DNA from: Gallionellaceae bacterium
Lineage (GTDB): Bacteria; Pseudomonadota; Gammaproteobacteria; Burkholderiales; Gallionellaceae
Reading direction: 5' to 3'
Assembly: GCA_003151655.1 (NCBI GenBank)
Contig: PLYB01000236.1
Location: forward strand, 782-14,216
Length of the DNA: 13,435 nt
Part shown: positions 7,341 through 12,911 of the stretch, piece after piece
How positions within the stretch are numbered: position 1 is the stretch's first letter
Layout of the letters: the number at the start of each line of letters is the position of its first letter
Notes under the pieces: generated by a model
What the model was told of the DNA's origin: nothing
Seen by the model: only the letters and a program-made list of their open reading frames with translations
Database searches by the model: none
Position numbers and translations under genes: made by a program

Positions 7341-8880
7341 CCTTGCGCGTCAGCCACCACGCCAGCGCCAACATCGCCAGCAACAAACCGAGCACAGCAG
7401 CATTGCCCCAGCGCACAAAAGGTGTTGCGCCCGCATAGCCCTGCACCTCGGCAGTCAGTACGCCCTCAACATGTTGCGGCAGCATCTGGCGGATGCGCCC
7501 GTCGCTGCCGATTACCGAGGTCACGCCGGTATTGGTGGCGCGCAACATCATGCGCCCCGTCTCCAGTGCGCGCATTTGTGAAATCTGGTTATGCTGTATC
7601 GCGGCTGAAGTGTCCCCATACCAGGCATCGTTGCTGGCGTTTAGCAACAACGTTGCTTGCGGCAGGGCGCGAATAATCTCTTCGCCGAATACATCCTCGT
7701 AACAGATGTTCATGGCGATTTGCTGTCCCGCCAATTGCAACAAGGGCTGATGTTTACCGCCACTGGTAAGATCTGACATCGGAATGTTCAATAAGTCATT
7801 TATTAACCAACCGAACATCCAACGCATTGGAATAAATTCGCCGAACGGCACCAGATGATTTTTACGATAGTGTTGGCTGGGGGAGGTGCCCAGCGAAAAC
7901 ATGCTGTTGTAGTACAAGCCCTGCTCTCTTTCAAAAGCGCCAATAAGCACATCACCGCCTTGTTGCTGCACATGGTTGTGCAGGGTTGCGGCATAATTTT
8001 CCGGTATCTCGCCGCGCAGAATAGGCAGCGCAGTCTCGGGTAACACAATCAGGCGCGCATCACTTCCCAGTGCCAGACGGCGATACGTCTCCAGTGTTTC
8101 AACCAGATGCTCGTCCTGAAATTTTGCGTCTTCCTTAATATTCCCCTGCAACAGACTGATCTTGACCGGCGCTCCTTCCGGCACTGTCCACTCCACTTTC
8201 TGCAATGCCGCACCGCCCAGCCATATGATGAGCAACATAGCTGCCGCCACTTTGCCGTGCAAGCTCCAACGCTGTTGCGCGCACAAGACCAGCAATCCGG
8301 CACTCACTGCCAGTAGCAGCGATACCCCGTACACTCCCAATATCGGCGCATACCCGGCCAGCGGGCTGTCGGGCACTTGCGAATAGCCCATAAGCAACCA
8401 AGGGAATCCCGTCATCAAATAGCCGCGAACAAACTCTTCGGCTATCCAGCATACCGGCAAGATCAAACACAGCCTTATCCATTTCGCCGCAGCTAGCTTG
8501 GCCTGAAAATAACCTGCCAGCGCGGGGAACAATGCGACGAAAGACACGAACAGCAGCGTGGCAAGCAATGCCAACAACACCGGCATATTGCCGAATTCGT
8601 GCAATGCGACATAGAGCCAACCCACGCCCGCGCCAAGCAGCCCCAGCGCGAAGGAAAAGCCCAGCCAAAAAGCAACGCGCGGACTCGCTGCCTGCTGCCA
8701 TAGCCAGAATAGCAATGCGAGCGACAGTAGTGGCAGCGGGAAAATACTCCAAGGCGCGAAACCTGCCACGGCAACAACGCCGCCGAGCGCGGCAAGGACA
8801 AATTGATTGATACGAAAAATTTTCACAAAATCGGTTTGAAAGTTGATTACGCGGATTATACGGTGTAACTTCCGCGCCAT
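7321..8880 (-). CDS. lnt: Apolipoprotein N-acyltransferase
   Basis: Inner-membrane enzyme that adds the third acyl chain to the N-terminal cysteine of lipoproteins, the last maturation step before Lol export. 519 residues. Six or so membrane spans fill residues 25-225, and a periplasmic nitrilase-like (CN hydrolase) domain occupies 237-490. The catalytic triad is visible: E282 in VLPETALP, K340 in YRKNHLVPFGE and C393 in NICYEDVFG. A C-terminal span (AVLGLLLAMLALAWWL) precedes a short basic tail. The start ATG 8880 is supported by GGAG five bases upstream. It diverges from the marC-like gene with 59 bases between starts. The corC gene often found beside lnt in proteobacteria is not adjacent. 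Confidence 0.95.
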   Translation of the reverse strand: MARKLHRIIRVINFQTDFVKIFRINQFVLAALGGVVAVAGFAPWSIFPLPLLSLALLFWLWQQAASPRVAFWLGFSFALGLLGAGVGWLYVALHEFGNMPVLLALLATLLFVSFVALFPALAGYFQAKLAAAKWIRLCLILPVCWIAEEFVRGYLMTGFPWLLMGYSQVPDSPLAGYAPILGVYGVSLLLAVSAGLLVLCAQQRWSLHGKVAAAMLLIIWLGGAALQKVEWTVPEGAPVKISLLQGNIKEDAKFQDEHLVETLETYRRLALGSDARLIVLPETALPILRGEIPENYAATLHNHVQQQGGDVLIGAFEREQGLYYNSMFSLGTSPSQHYRKNHLVPFGEFIPMRWMFGWLINDLLNIPMSDLTSGGKHQPLLQLAGQQIAMNICYEDVFGEEIIRALPQATLLLNASNDAWYGDTSAAIQHNQISQMRALETGRMMLRATNTGVTSVIGSDGRIRQMLPQHVEGVLTAEVQGYAGATPFVRWGNAAVLGLLLAMLALAWWLTRKDEPSGE

Positions 8881-8927
8881 TCATGCTCCGGTTAGATGTT
8901 TGATGCAGAACTCTGCCACTTCCCCGA

Positions 8928-8933
8928 TATAAT
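8928..8933 (+). promoter_or_regulatory. -10 box TATAAT six bases before the marC-like ATG
   Basis: A perfect TATAAT is followed by ACCAAG and then ATG 8940. Transcription starting at the normal distance would begin on or next to the A of the start codon, giving a leaderless mRNA. No Shine-Dalgarno sequence precedes the ATG. No good -35 is found at 16-18 bases; a TTGATG lies 22 bases away. Confidence 0.4.
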
Positions 8934-8939
8934 ACCAAG

Positions 8940-9566
8940 ATGCTCGATTTCACCGAATACTCCAAGATATTTCTCAGCCTGTTTGCGATCCTTGATCCGA
9001 TCGGTATGATTCCGATCATCATCGCGTTCACGCTGGGACTGGCACCGCAAAAGCGCGCTCGCGTTGGCCGCATGGCCTCCTTTTCGGTCACCACGATCTT
9101 GCTCATTGCCTTGCTGGTTGGTGAATGGGTGCTGGAGTTTTTCGGCATCAGCATGCATTCGTTTCGCGTCGCGGGCGGCATTCTGCTATTGCTGATGTCC
9201 ATCGATATGTTGTTTGGCAATAGACATATACCAGCGCCCAATGATTCAGCCGACGGGGAGTCTACTTCTTCCCTCGCTATTGTGCCCCTCTCCACGCCGC
9301 TCTTGGCCGGGCCGGGGGCGATCAGCACCATCATTCTGGATGCACACAAAGGCCACGGTGTTGGACACTACGTCGCCTTGGGTGCGGAAATTATCCTGAT
9401 GGGATTCATCGTGTGGCTCACATTCCTTATTGCGCCGTGGATATCGCAACGTTTGGGCCGTATCGGCAGCGACGTTTTTTCACGCTTAATGGGACTTGTA
9501 ATCGCTTCTATTGCGGTGGAATTTATTGCGGCAGGATTGCGCGGCTTATTTCCGATGTTGGGGTGA
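8940..9566 (+). CDS. MarC/NAAT-family integral membrane protein
   Basis: 208 residues with six predicted membrane spans arranged as two groups of three. Family markers are FAILDPIGMIPI (15-26) and VPLSTPLLAGPGAIST (115-130), the second half's counterpart of the first. MarC proteins are inner-membrane proteins named after the E. coli multiple-antibiotic-resistance locus; that role was later withdrawn, and small neutral amino-acid transport is only shown for a distant archaeal member. Substrate is therefore unknown. No other in-frame ATG or GTG lies just upstream, and the ATG at 8940 gives the usual N-terminus, so the lack of a ribosome-binding site is probably real. It stands alone between lnt (divergent) and a palindromic repeat. 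Confidence 0.88.
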   Translation: MLDFTEYSKIFLSLFAILDPIGMIPIIIAFTLGLAPQKRARVGRMASFSVTTILLIALLVGEWVLEFFGISMHSFRVAGGILLLLMSIDMLFGNRHIPAPNDSADGESTSSLAIVPLSTPLLAGPGAISTIILDAHKGHGVGHYVALGAEIILMGFIVWLTFLIAPWISQRLGRIGSDVFSRLMGLVIASIAVEFIAAGLRGLFPMLG

Positions 9567-9620
9567 ATCATTATCCCAACTAATTCATTAGCCGGTGGTG
9601 CATCGTAAAATCAGTGAGTT

Positions 9621-9666
9621 GTAGGTCGGGTTTCAACCCGACATGTTGGGCTGATGCCCGACCTAC
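9621..9666. repeat. 46-bp imperfect palindrome (REP-like)
   Basis: The arms 9621-9639 and 9648-9666 pair at 16 of 19 positions around an 8-base loop. The outermost ten bases (GTAGGTCGGG / CCCGACCTAC) match perfectly. It lies in the 163-base gap between the marC-like gene and rluF. Like the repeat at 526-600 it begins with GTAGG and ends with CCTAC, though the interior differs. It could act as a transcript-end hairpin for the upstream gene, but no T-run follows. The rest of the gap shows nothing recognisable beyond the rluF ribosome-binding site. Confidence 0.7.
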
Positions 9667-9729
9667 GTCCCAATGGATTATTTGGGATTAACAAACATTT
9701 ATCCGCAGATGTTTTTAGGAAAATAAAAT

Positions 9730-10461
9730 ATGGAAAAAGTCAGGCTTTCAAAACTCATGTCAGAACAGGGCATTTGCTCGCGTCGCGAGGCGGATAGTTA
9801 CATCGAAAAAGGTTGGGTGCAGGTTGATGGCGAAAAGGTGAGTTTGCTCGGCACCAAGGTATTCCCTAATCAGAAAATCACACTGAACAAATCTGCCGAA
9901 AACGAACAGCAGACCCGCATGACCATCCTGCTGAACAAACCCATCGGCTACGTTTCCGGGCAAGCAGAAGACGGCCATCAACCCGCCGTCGTGCTCATCA
10001 AACCGGACGCACGCTGGGCGAGCGACAACGCACCGCAACGCTTTACTGCCCTGCATCTGCGCGGCCTTGCCCCGGCAGGTCGTTTGGATATTGATTCGCA
10101 AGGTTTGCTAATACTTACTCAGGATGGGCGCGTCGCCAAACAGCTCATCGGCGAAGACTCGCCCATCGAGAAAGAATACCTCGTGCGCGTCACCGGCAAA
10201 TTAGTCGGCAACGGCTTGAACATGCTCAACCACGGCCTGTCGCTTGACGGAAAAAAGCTCAAGCCTGCCAAAGTCACCTGGCTGAACGACGACCAATTAC
10301 GCTTTATTTTGCAGGAAGGAAAAAAACGCCAGATACGCCGCATGTGCGAACTGGTTGGGCTCAAAGTAACCGGCCTCAAACGCGTGCGCATCGGCAAGGT
10401 CAAACTCGGTGATCTGCCTGTCGGGCAATGGCGTTATTTGCGCGAAGATGAGGCGTTTTGA
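9730..10461 (+). CDS. rluF: RluF-like 23S rRNA pseudouridine synthase (RsuA family)
   Basis: Converts a uridine in 23S rRNA to pseudouridine; 243 residues. The N-terminal S4 RNA-binding domain spans about 1-60 (LSKLMSEQGICSRREADSYIEKG, a form shared with E. coli RluF). The catalytic domain has LNKPIGYVSG (68-77), the catalytic aspartate D120 in GRLDIDSQGLLILT, EKEYLVRV and KKRQIRRMCE near the end. It lacks the long basic tail of E. coli RluF (290 residues). RluB/RluE-type specificity cannot be excluded by motif alone, but the S4 sequence and the IRRMCE ending favour RluF. AGGA lies about 10 bases before ATG 9730. The gene stands alone on this strand. Confidence 0.8.
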   Translation: MEKVRLSKLMSEQGICSRREADSYIEKGWVQVDGEKVSLLGTKVFPNQKITLNKSAENEQQTRMTILLNKPIGYVSGQAEDGHQPAVVLIKPDARWASDNAPQRFTALHLRGLAPAGRLDIDSQGLLILTQDGRVAKQLIGEDSPIEKEYLVRVTGKLVGNGLNMLNHGLSLDGKKLKPAKVTWLNDDQLRFILQEGKKRQIRRMCELVGLKVTGLKRVRIGKVKLGDLPVGQWRYLREDEAF

Positions 10462-10575
10462 CACCACGACATTCAGTGGCGGCGTGAATAAGAAATCTCC
10501 TTATTGACATTGACTCCATCAAAGCAGTCGCGAATTCATGCGATGTCATCTAGCGCCGGAGCAGTGGACAGTGAG

Positions 10576-10663
10576 CTGCGCGATAGTCCGTTGCCTGTCA
10601 ACGAGATCACAAGGTACTCGCAAGCCAATACGTGAATCGCGCAGAACTGTATTGCTTGCGAGT
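10576..10663. repeat. Two interleaved inverted repeats in the rluF/DUF2282 intergenic region
   Basis: The 212-base gap 10462-10673 between convergent genes holds no credible gene. Repeat A: ACTCGCAAGC (10616-10625) pairs perfectly with GCTTGCGAGT (10654-10663), extended inward by AATA/TATT after a one-base bulge. Repeat B: CTGCGCGAT (10576-10584) pairs perfectly with ATCGCGCAG (10636-10644), whose right arm lies inside the loop of A. The two stems interlock, so an RNA could form a pseudoknot or switch between folds. No T-run follows either stem on either strand. Confidence 0.5.
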
Positions 10664-10673
10664 GTACAGAACG

Positions 10674-10937
10674 TCACATGGACTTTAGAATGCCGTTGGC
10701 AATTTTGTCGCAAGTTCCTTTTGGTACAGCTACGAAATCCATCGTATCATTGTTTTTGGTGGCTTGTCCCGCACAGGAATGAGAGCCCTTGTTGCTTGAA
10801 CAATCATTCATGCCGGCTTTCGCAATACCAAAACATTTTTCCATTTCCGGTTTTTTATCGGCGGCACTAGCATTACCCGCAAGTGCTAACGCTAACAGTC
10901 CACCGATTGCTACTGACAAAATTTGTTGTTTTTCCAT
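10674..10937 (-). CDS. DUF2282 protein, BufA1/bufferin-like metallophore precursor
   Basis: 87 residues: a signal peptide (about 1-25, cleavage after NASA) followed by a short mature region with four cysteines (C35, C46, C55, C76). The motifs EKCFGIAKAGMNDC, HSCAGQA and VPKGTC are the DUF2282 signature. Members of this family are precursors of bufferins: exported peptides whose cysteines are modified by a DUF692 (MNIO) enzyme with a DUF2063 partner, and which bind copper and help against metal stress. Neither enzyme is encoded in this window, so modification would need enzymes from elsewhere. AAGGAG lies 7 bases before ATG 10937. It lies 76 bases downstream of the 40-residue Cys/Met protein on the same strand and diverges from the ECF sigma gene, which probably controls it. 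Confidence 0.88.
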   Translation of the reverse strand: MEKQQILSVAIGGLLALALAGNASAADKKPEMEKCFGIAKAGMNDCSSNKGSHSCAGQATKNNDTMDFVAVPKGTCDKIANGILKSM

Positions 10938-11013
10938 TTTGATACTCCTTAATGTAGGTTGGAAATTGGGAAATTTATCCAGAGTCTTTGCTCGGGGGAG
11001 AAACTCAAAATAT

Positions 11014-11136
11014 TTATTTCAAGAAGTAGACCGCCGCTGCGATAGCCATCAGAACAACGATGGACATCATCATCTTTTCGTGGATACACATTCCCTGTTT
11101 TTGCTTGCAACCATCCATTGAACACATCAGTGACAT
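11014..11136 (-). CDS. 40-residue Cys/Met-rich single-span membrane protein, unknown
   Basis: A small ORF starting at ATG 11136 with an excellent ribosome-binding site (AGGAG at 11143-11147, 6-base spacing). The product has a hydrophilic N-terminus beginning MSLMCSMDGCKQKQGMCIHE, with C5, C10, C17 and H19, followed by a hydrophobic stretch (about 22-39) ending YFLK. Eight of 40 residues are methionine. The layout suggests a single membrane helix with a metal- or thiol-binding N-terminal segment. It is the first gene of a probable two-gene unit with the DUF2282 protein and is divergent from the ECF sigma factor. I do not recognise a named family. Support comes from the strong ribosome-binding site, the non-random composition and the position; the function is inferred only from context. 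Confidence 0.72.
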   Translation of the reverse strand: MSLMCSMDGCKQKQGMCIHEKMMMSIVVLMAIAAAVYFLK

Positions 11137-11206
11137 TTCATTCTCCTAAAGTAATTGATCTAAAATAATTCCGCCCACAAGAAGCACTTTCATGCTGCCC
11201 TGACCG

Positions 11207-11236
11207 TTAGTCGTGCAGTATTAAAATTCCTTACAA
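11207..11236 (-). promoter_or_regulatory. Candidate ECF-type promoter for the small ORF/DUF2282 unit
   Basis: On the minus strand TTGTAAGG (11236-11229) is followed, with 15 bases between, by CGACTAA (11213-11207). The shape is like ECF promoters with a GTAA-type -35 and a CGA-type -10. Transcription would begin near 11200, about 65 bases before the small ORF. The match is by eye and a poor sigma-70 -10 is the main reason to think of ECF. Confidence 0.28.
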
Positions 11237-11249
11237 ATATTTTTAAAAT

Positions 11250-11258
11250 TGTTATTCT
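11250..11258 (+). promoter_or_regulatory. Extended -10 (TGTTATTCT) just before the ECF sigma gene
   Basis: TGT plus TATTCT is an extended -10 form; TTACAA 16 bases upstream (11231-11236) is a weak -35. Only AGAGAA separates it from ATG 11265, so the transcript would have almost no leader. The region is clearly AT-rich. The same TTACAA bases, read on the other strand, are part of the candidate divergent ECF promoter. Confidence 0.35.
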
Positions 11259-11264
11259 AGAGAA

Positions 11265-11885
11265 ATGGAAACAGAACCTACCGTGAACGATGAGCTGCAA
11301 AAAGAGGGCACCCTGAATGCCGCACTGGCTACATTGCATCGCGACATGCTCAAATTCGCCCGATTGCAATTACGTGATGATGCAACAGCAGAAGATGCAG
11401 TTCAGGAAGCGTTGGCGGCAGCACTGTCCAACCAAAAGTCTTTCGGCAATCGTGCCCAGCTCAAGACTTGGGTGTTCGGTATACTCAAAAACAAGATAGT
11501 TGACATCATAAGAGAACGAATTCGATCACCAAGTGCATCTCATTCTGTCGAAGAAATTTCCGAACAGGCCTATGACGATTTGTTCAACGAAAATGGCTTT
11601 TGGCAGGATGATGCTCGCCCATCGAGCTGGGGTGACCCGGAAACCAGCTTTTCTAGTCAGCAGTTCTGGCAAGTGTTTGAAATTTGCCTGACACGTCTGC
11701 CAGAAACTACGGCACGGGTTTTCATGATGCGCGAGATGCTGGGTTTTGAAACGGATGAAATTTGTAAGGAATTGGCAATCAGTTCGACTAATTGTTGGGT
11801 AGTGCTGCATCGTGCACGCATGGGCTTGCGCCTCTGCCTAAGTGAGAGATGGTTTAAATCGGAGAGCCGGGATGTTGAATTGTAA
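11265..11885 (+). CDS. ECF sigma factor
   Basis: 206-residue sigma-70 family protein with only regions 2 and 4, the ECF layout. Region 2 spans about 24-87, with RDDATAEDAVQEAL and LKTWVFGILKNKIVDIIR (the -10 recognition and core-binding helices). A linker of about 45 residues contains GDPETSF. Region 4 spans about 138-195: LTRLPETTARVFMMREMLG, the helix-turn-helix EICKELAISSTNCWVVLHRAR, then LRLCLSERWF. It would direct RNA polymerase to a small stress regulon when freed from its anti-sigma factor. The downstream anti-sigma gene overlaps its end (ATG 11872 versus stop 11885). Divergence from the DUF2282 unit suggests that unit is a target. In Cupriavidus, ECF factors are reported to control DUF2282-containing metal-stress genes; that is recalled, not checked. 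Confidence 0.9.
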   Translation: METEPTVNDELQKEGTLNAALATLHRDMLKFARLQLRDDATAEDAVQEALAAALSNQKSFGNRAQLKTWVFGILKNKIVDIIRERIRSPSASHSVEEISEQAYDDLFNENGFWQDDARPSSWGDPETSFSSQQFWQVFEICLTRLPETTARVFMMREMLGFETDEICKELAISSTNCWVVLHRARMGLRLCLSERWFKSESRDVEL

Positions 11886-12054
11886 ACAGGCAGCCGCTTT
11901 GATGTCGCAGGGAATGGACAAAGAGTTAGGCATGCGGCAAAAAATGAGCCTGCAAATGCACCTGATGATGTGCAGTGGTTGCCGCAACTTCAGGGCGCAA
12001 ATGGAATTTTTGCGCCAAGGTTGCCAGAAGTTCTCTCGGAAAGAGAGTAAATAG
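11872..12054 (+). CDS. Short soluble zinc-finger anti-sigma factor (zf-HC2 type)
   Basis: 60 residues from ATG 11872, chosen over an upstream in-frame ATG at 11842 because GGAG lies 7 bases before it and the start then overlaps the sigma stop, the usual coupled arrangement. The motif H30-x3-C34-x2-C37 (HLMMCSGC) is the zinc-binding core of ZAS/zf-HC2 anti-sigma factors; C4 may be a further ligand and C51 is extra. There is no membrane span, so it should be cytoplasmic and sense a diffusible signal such as metal or oxidant. Nine methionines in 60 residues is high. It would hold the ECF factor inactive until its cysteines are oxidised or bound by metal. Confidence 0.83.
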   Translation: MLNCKQAAALMSQGMDKELGMRQKMSLQMHLMMCSGCRNFRAQMEFLRQGCQKFSRKESK

Positions 12055-12070
12055 TTGGGGTTCGTGTCAT

Positions 12071-12745
12071 TTAGAATCCCATGCAAACCAGATAGGTTGC
12101 ATCATCATTGATCAAGCTATTGGCGATGGCCGCACCACCGGTGGCAGTTGATCCTGCCGTTATTACTTGCAGGGAGCCGGTTGCGGTATTGCCGTCATCC
12201 AGCGTGATGTCGAGTTGTTTGGCAAATTTCCCCGCAATTGCATCGGAACAGACGATATACGCGCCCCTCAATGTGGCAATCGGAGTCTGGGCAATATTGC
12301 TGATGCCGATGAATCCACCCACTGCGTTGGTCGGGCGATATGTTGCGGGGACGGTCTGGTCGGTTGAACCTGCGGCAAAACCAGCCAGACGTACATGCTG
12401 CCAGAACATATACGCCTCGCTGGCCGCCGTTGCATCTTGCCAATTACCATCAATAATGCCGTTGCCTACATTACACTGGCCGGTAGTGATGGCGGGTGCG
12501 CCTGTGCAGGCAATTCCTCCGGTCACGTGCATTGCCACATTGGCATCATCGCCCGGTAATGCCTTGAATTTGTCCTGATAGCCGTAAACATACACCGGTA
12601 TATTTTTGAAGTCGGTGGCCAGATTTTTTACTTTGGCACTATTGATGAGCTCTTGCCCTTTCAATACGCCGCCGAGCAGCAAGCCGATAATCACCAGCAC
12701 TATGGCGATTTCGATTAAGGTGAAGCCGGATTGTTTGCTTTTCAT
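12071..12745 (-). CDS. Type IV prepilin-like protein
   Basis: 224 residues from ATG 12745, which has AGGAG five bases upstream; the ORF continues upstream but the added residues make no sense before a prepilin leader. The class III signal is MKSKQSG|FTLIEIAIVLVIIGLLLGG: a 7-residue basic leader, cleavage after Gly, methylated Phe at +1 and Glu at +5, as recognised by PilD. The hydrophobic helix runs to about residue 30. The C-terminal globular part is Gly/Ala/Thr-rich, has the loop KFKALPGDDAN, three cysteines in the body (GGIACTGA, GQCNVG, YIVCSDA), and ends YLVCMGF. Such proteins form pili or pseudopili, but no assembly gene is near, so it would depend on a type IV pilus or type II secretion machine encoded elsewhere. 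The stop is 16 bases from that of the convergent anti-sigma gene. Confidence 0.88.
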   Translation of the reverse strand: MKSKQSGFTLIEIAIVLVIIGLLLGGVLKGQELINSAKVKNLATDFKNIPVYVYGYQDKFKALPGDDANVAMHVTGGIACTGAPAITTGQCNVGNGIIDGNWQDATAASEAYMFWQHVRLAGFAAGSTDQTVPATYRPTNAVGGFIGISNIAQTPIATLRGAYIVCSDAIAGKFAKQLDITLDDGNTATGSLQVITAGSTATGGAAIANSLINDDATYLVCMGF

Positions 12746-12898
12746 TTGATCTCCTGAGTATGGTTGGTTGAACATGGCTACGCCGAAGGTCGTGTATACG
12801 GCCTCGATGCCGACTTGATGGTCTGTCAGCAAACATAAGGAAGGGGATCGTCAAAATTGTTGCCCTTACAAAAACGGCAGTTTCGCCTCCGCCTTGGG

Positions 12899-12904
12899 TA
12901 TAAT
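12899..12904 (+). promoter_or_regulatory. -10 box TATAAT seven bases before kdsD ATG
   Basis: A perfect TATAAT is followed by TCACCCC and then ATG 12912, leaving room for at most a one-base leader. No Shine-Dalgarno is present. No convincing -35 lies at the normal spacing. The rest of the 166-base gap to the divergent prepilin gene shows nothing else recognisable. Confidence 0.45.
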
Positions 12905-12911
12905 TCACCCC

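Noticed and set aside
8135..9349. 404-residue minus-strand ORF across the lnt and marC region
   Set aside because: It spans the lnt start, the intergenic gap and the antisense of marC; its sequence is arginine- and cysteine-rich without recognisable motifs, and both overlapped genes are certain.
10504..10509. TTGACA as a promoter -35 downstream of rluF
   Set aside because: No -10-like sequence at suitable spacing and no gene on that strand before the ECF sigma gene 750 bases away.
10538..10870. 110-residue plus-strand ORF over the DUF2282 gene
   Set aside because: Antisense to a clear DUF2282 gene with a good ribosome-binding site; composition is random-looking and no ribosome-binding site precedes the ATG.
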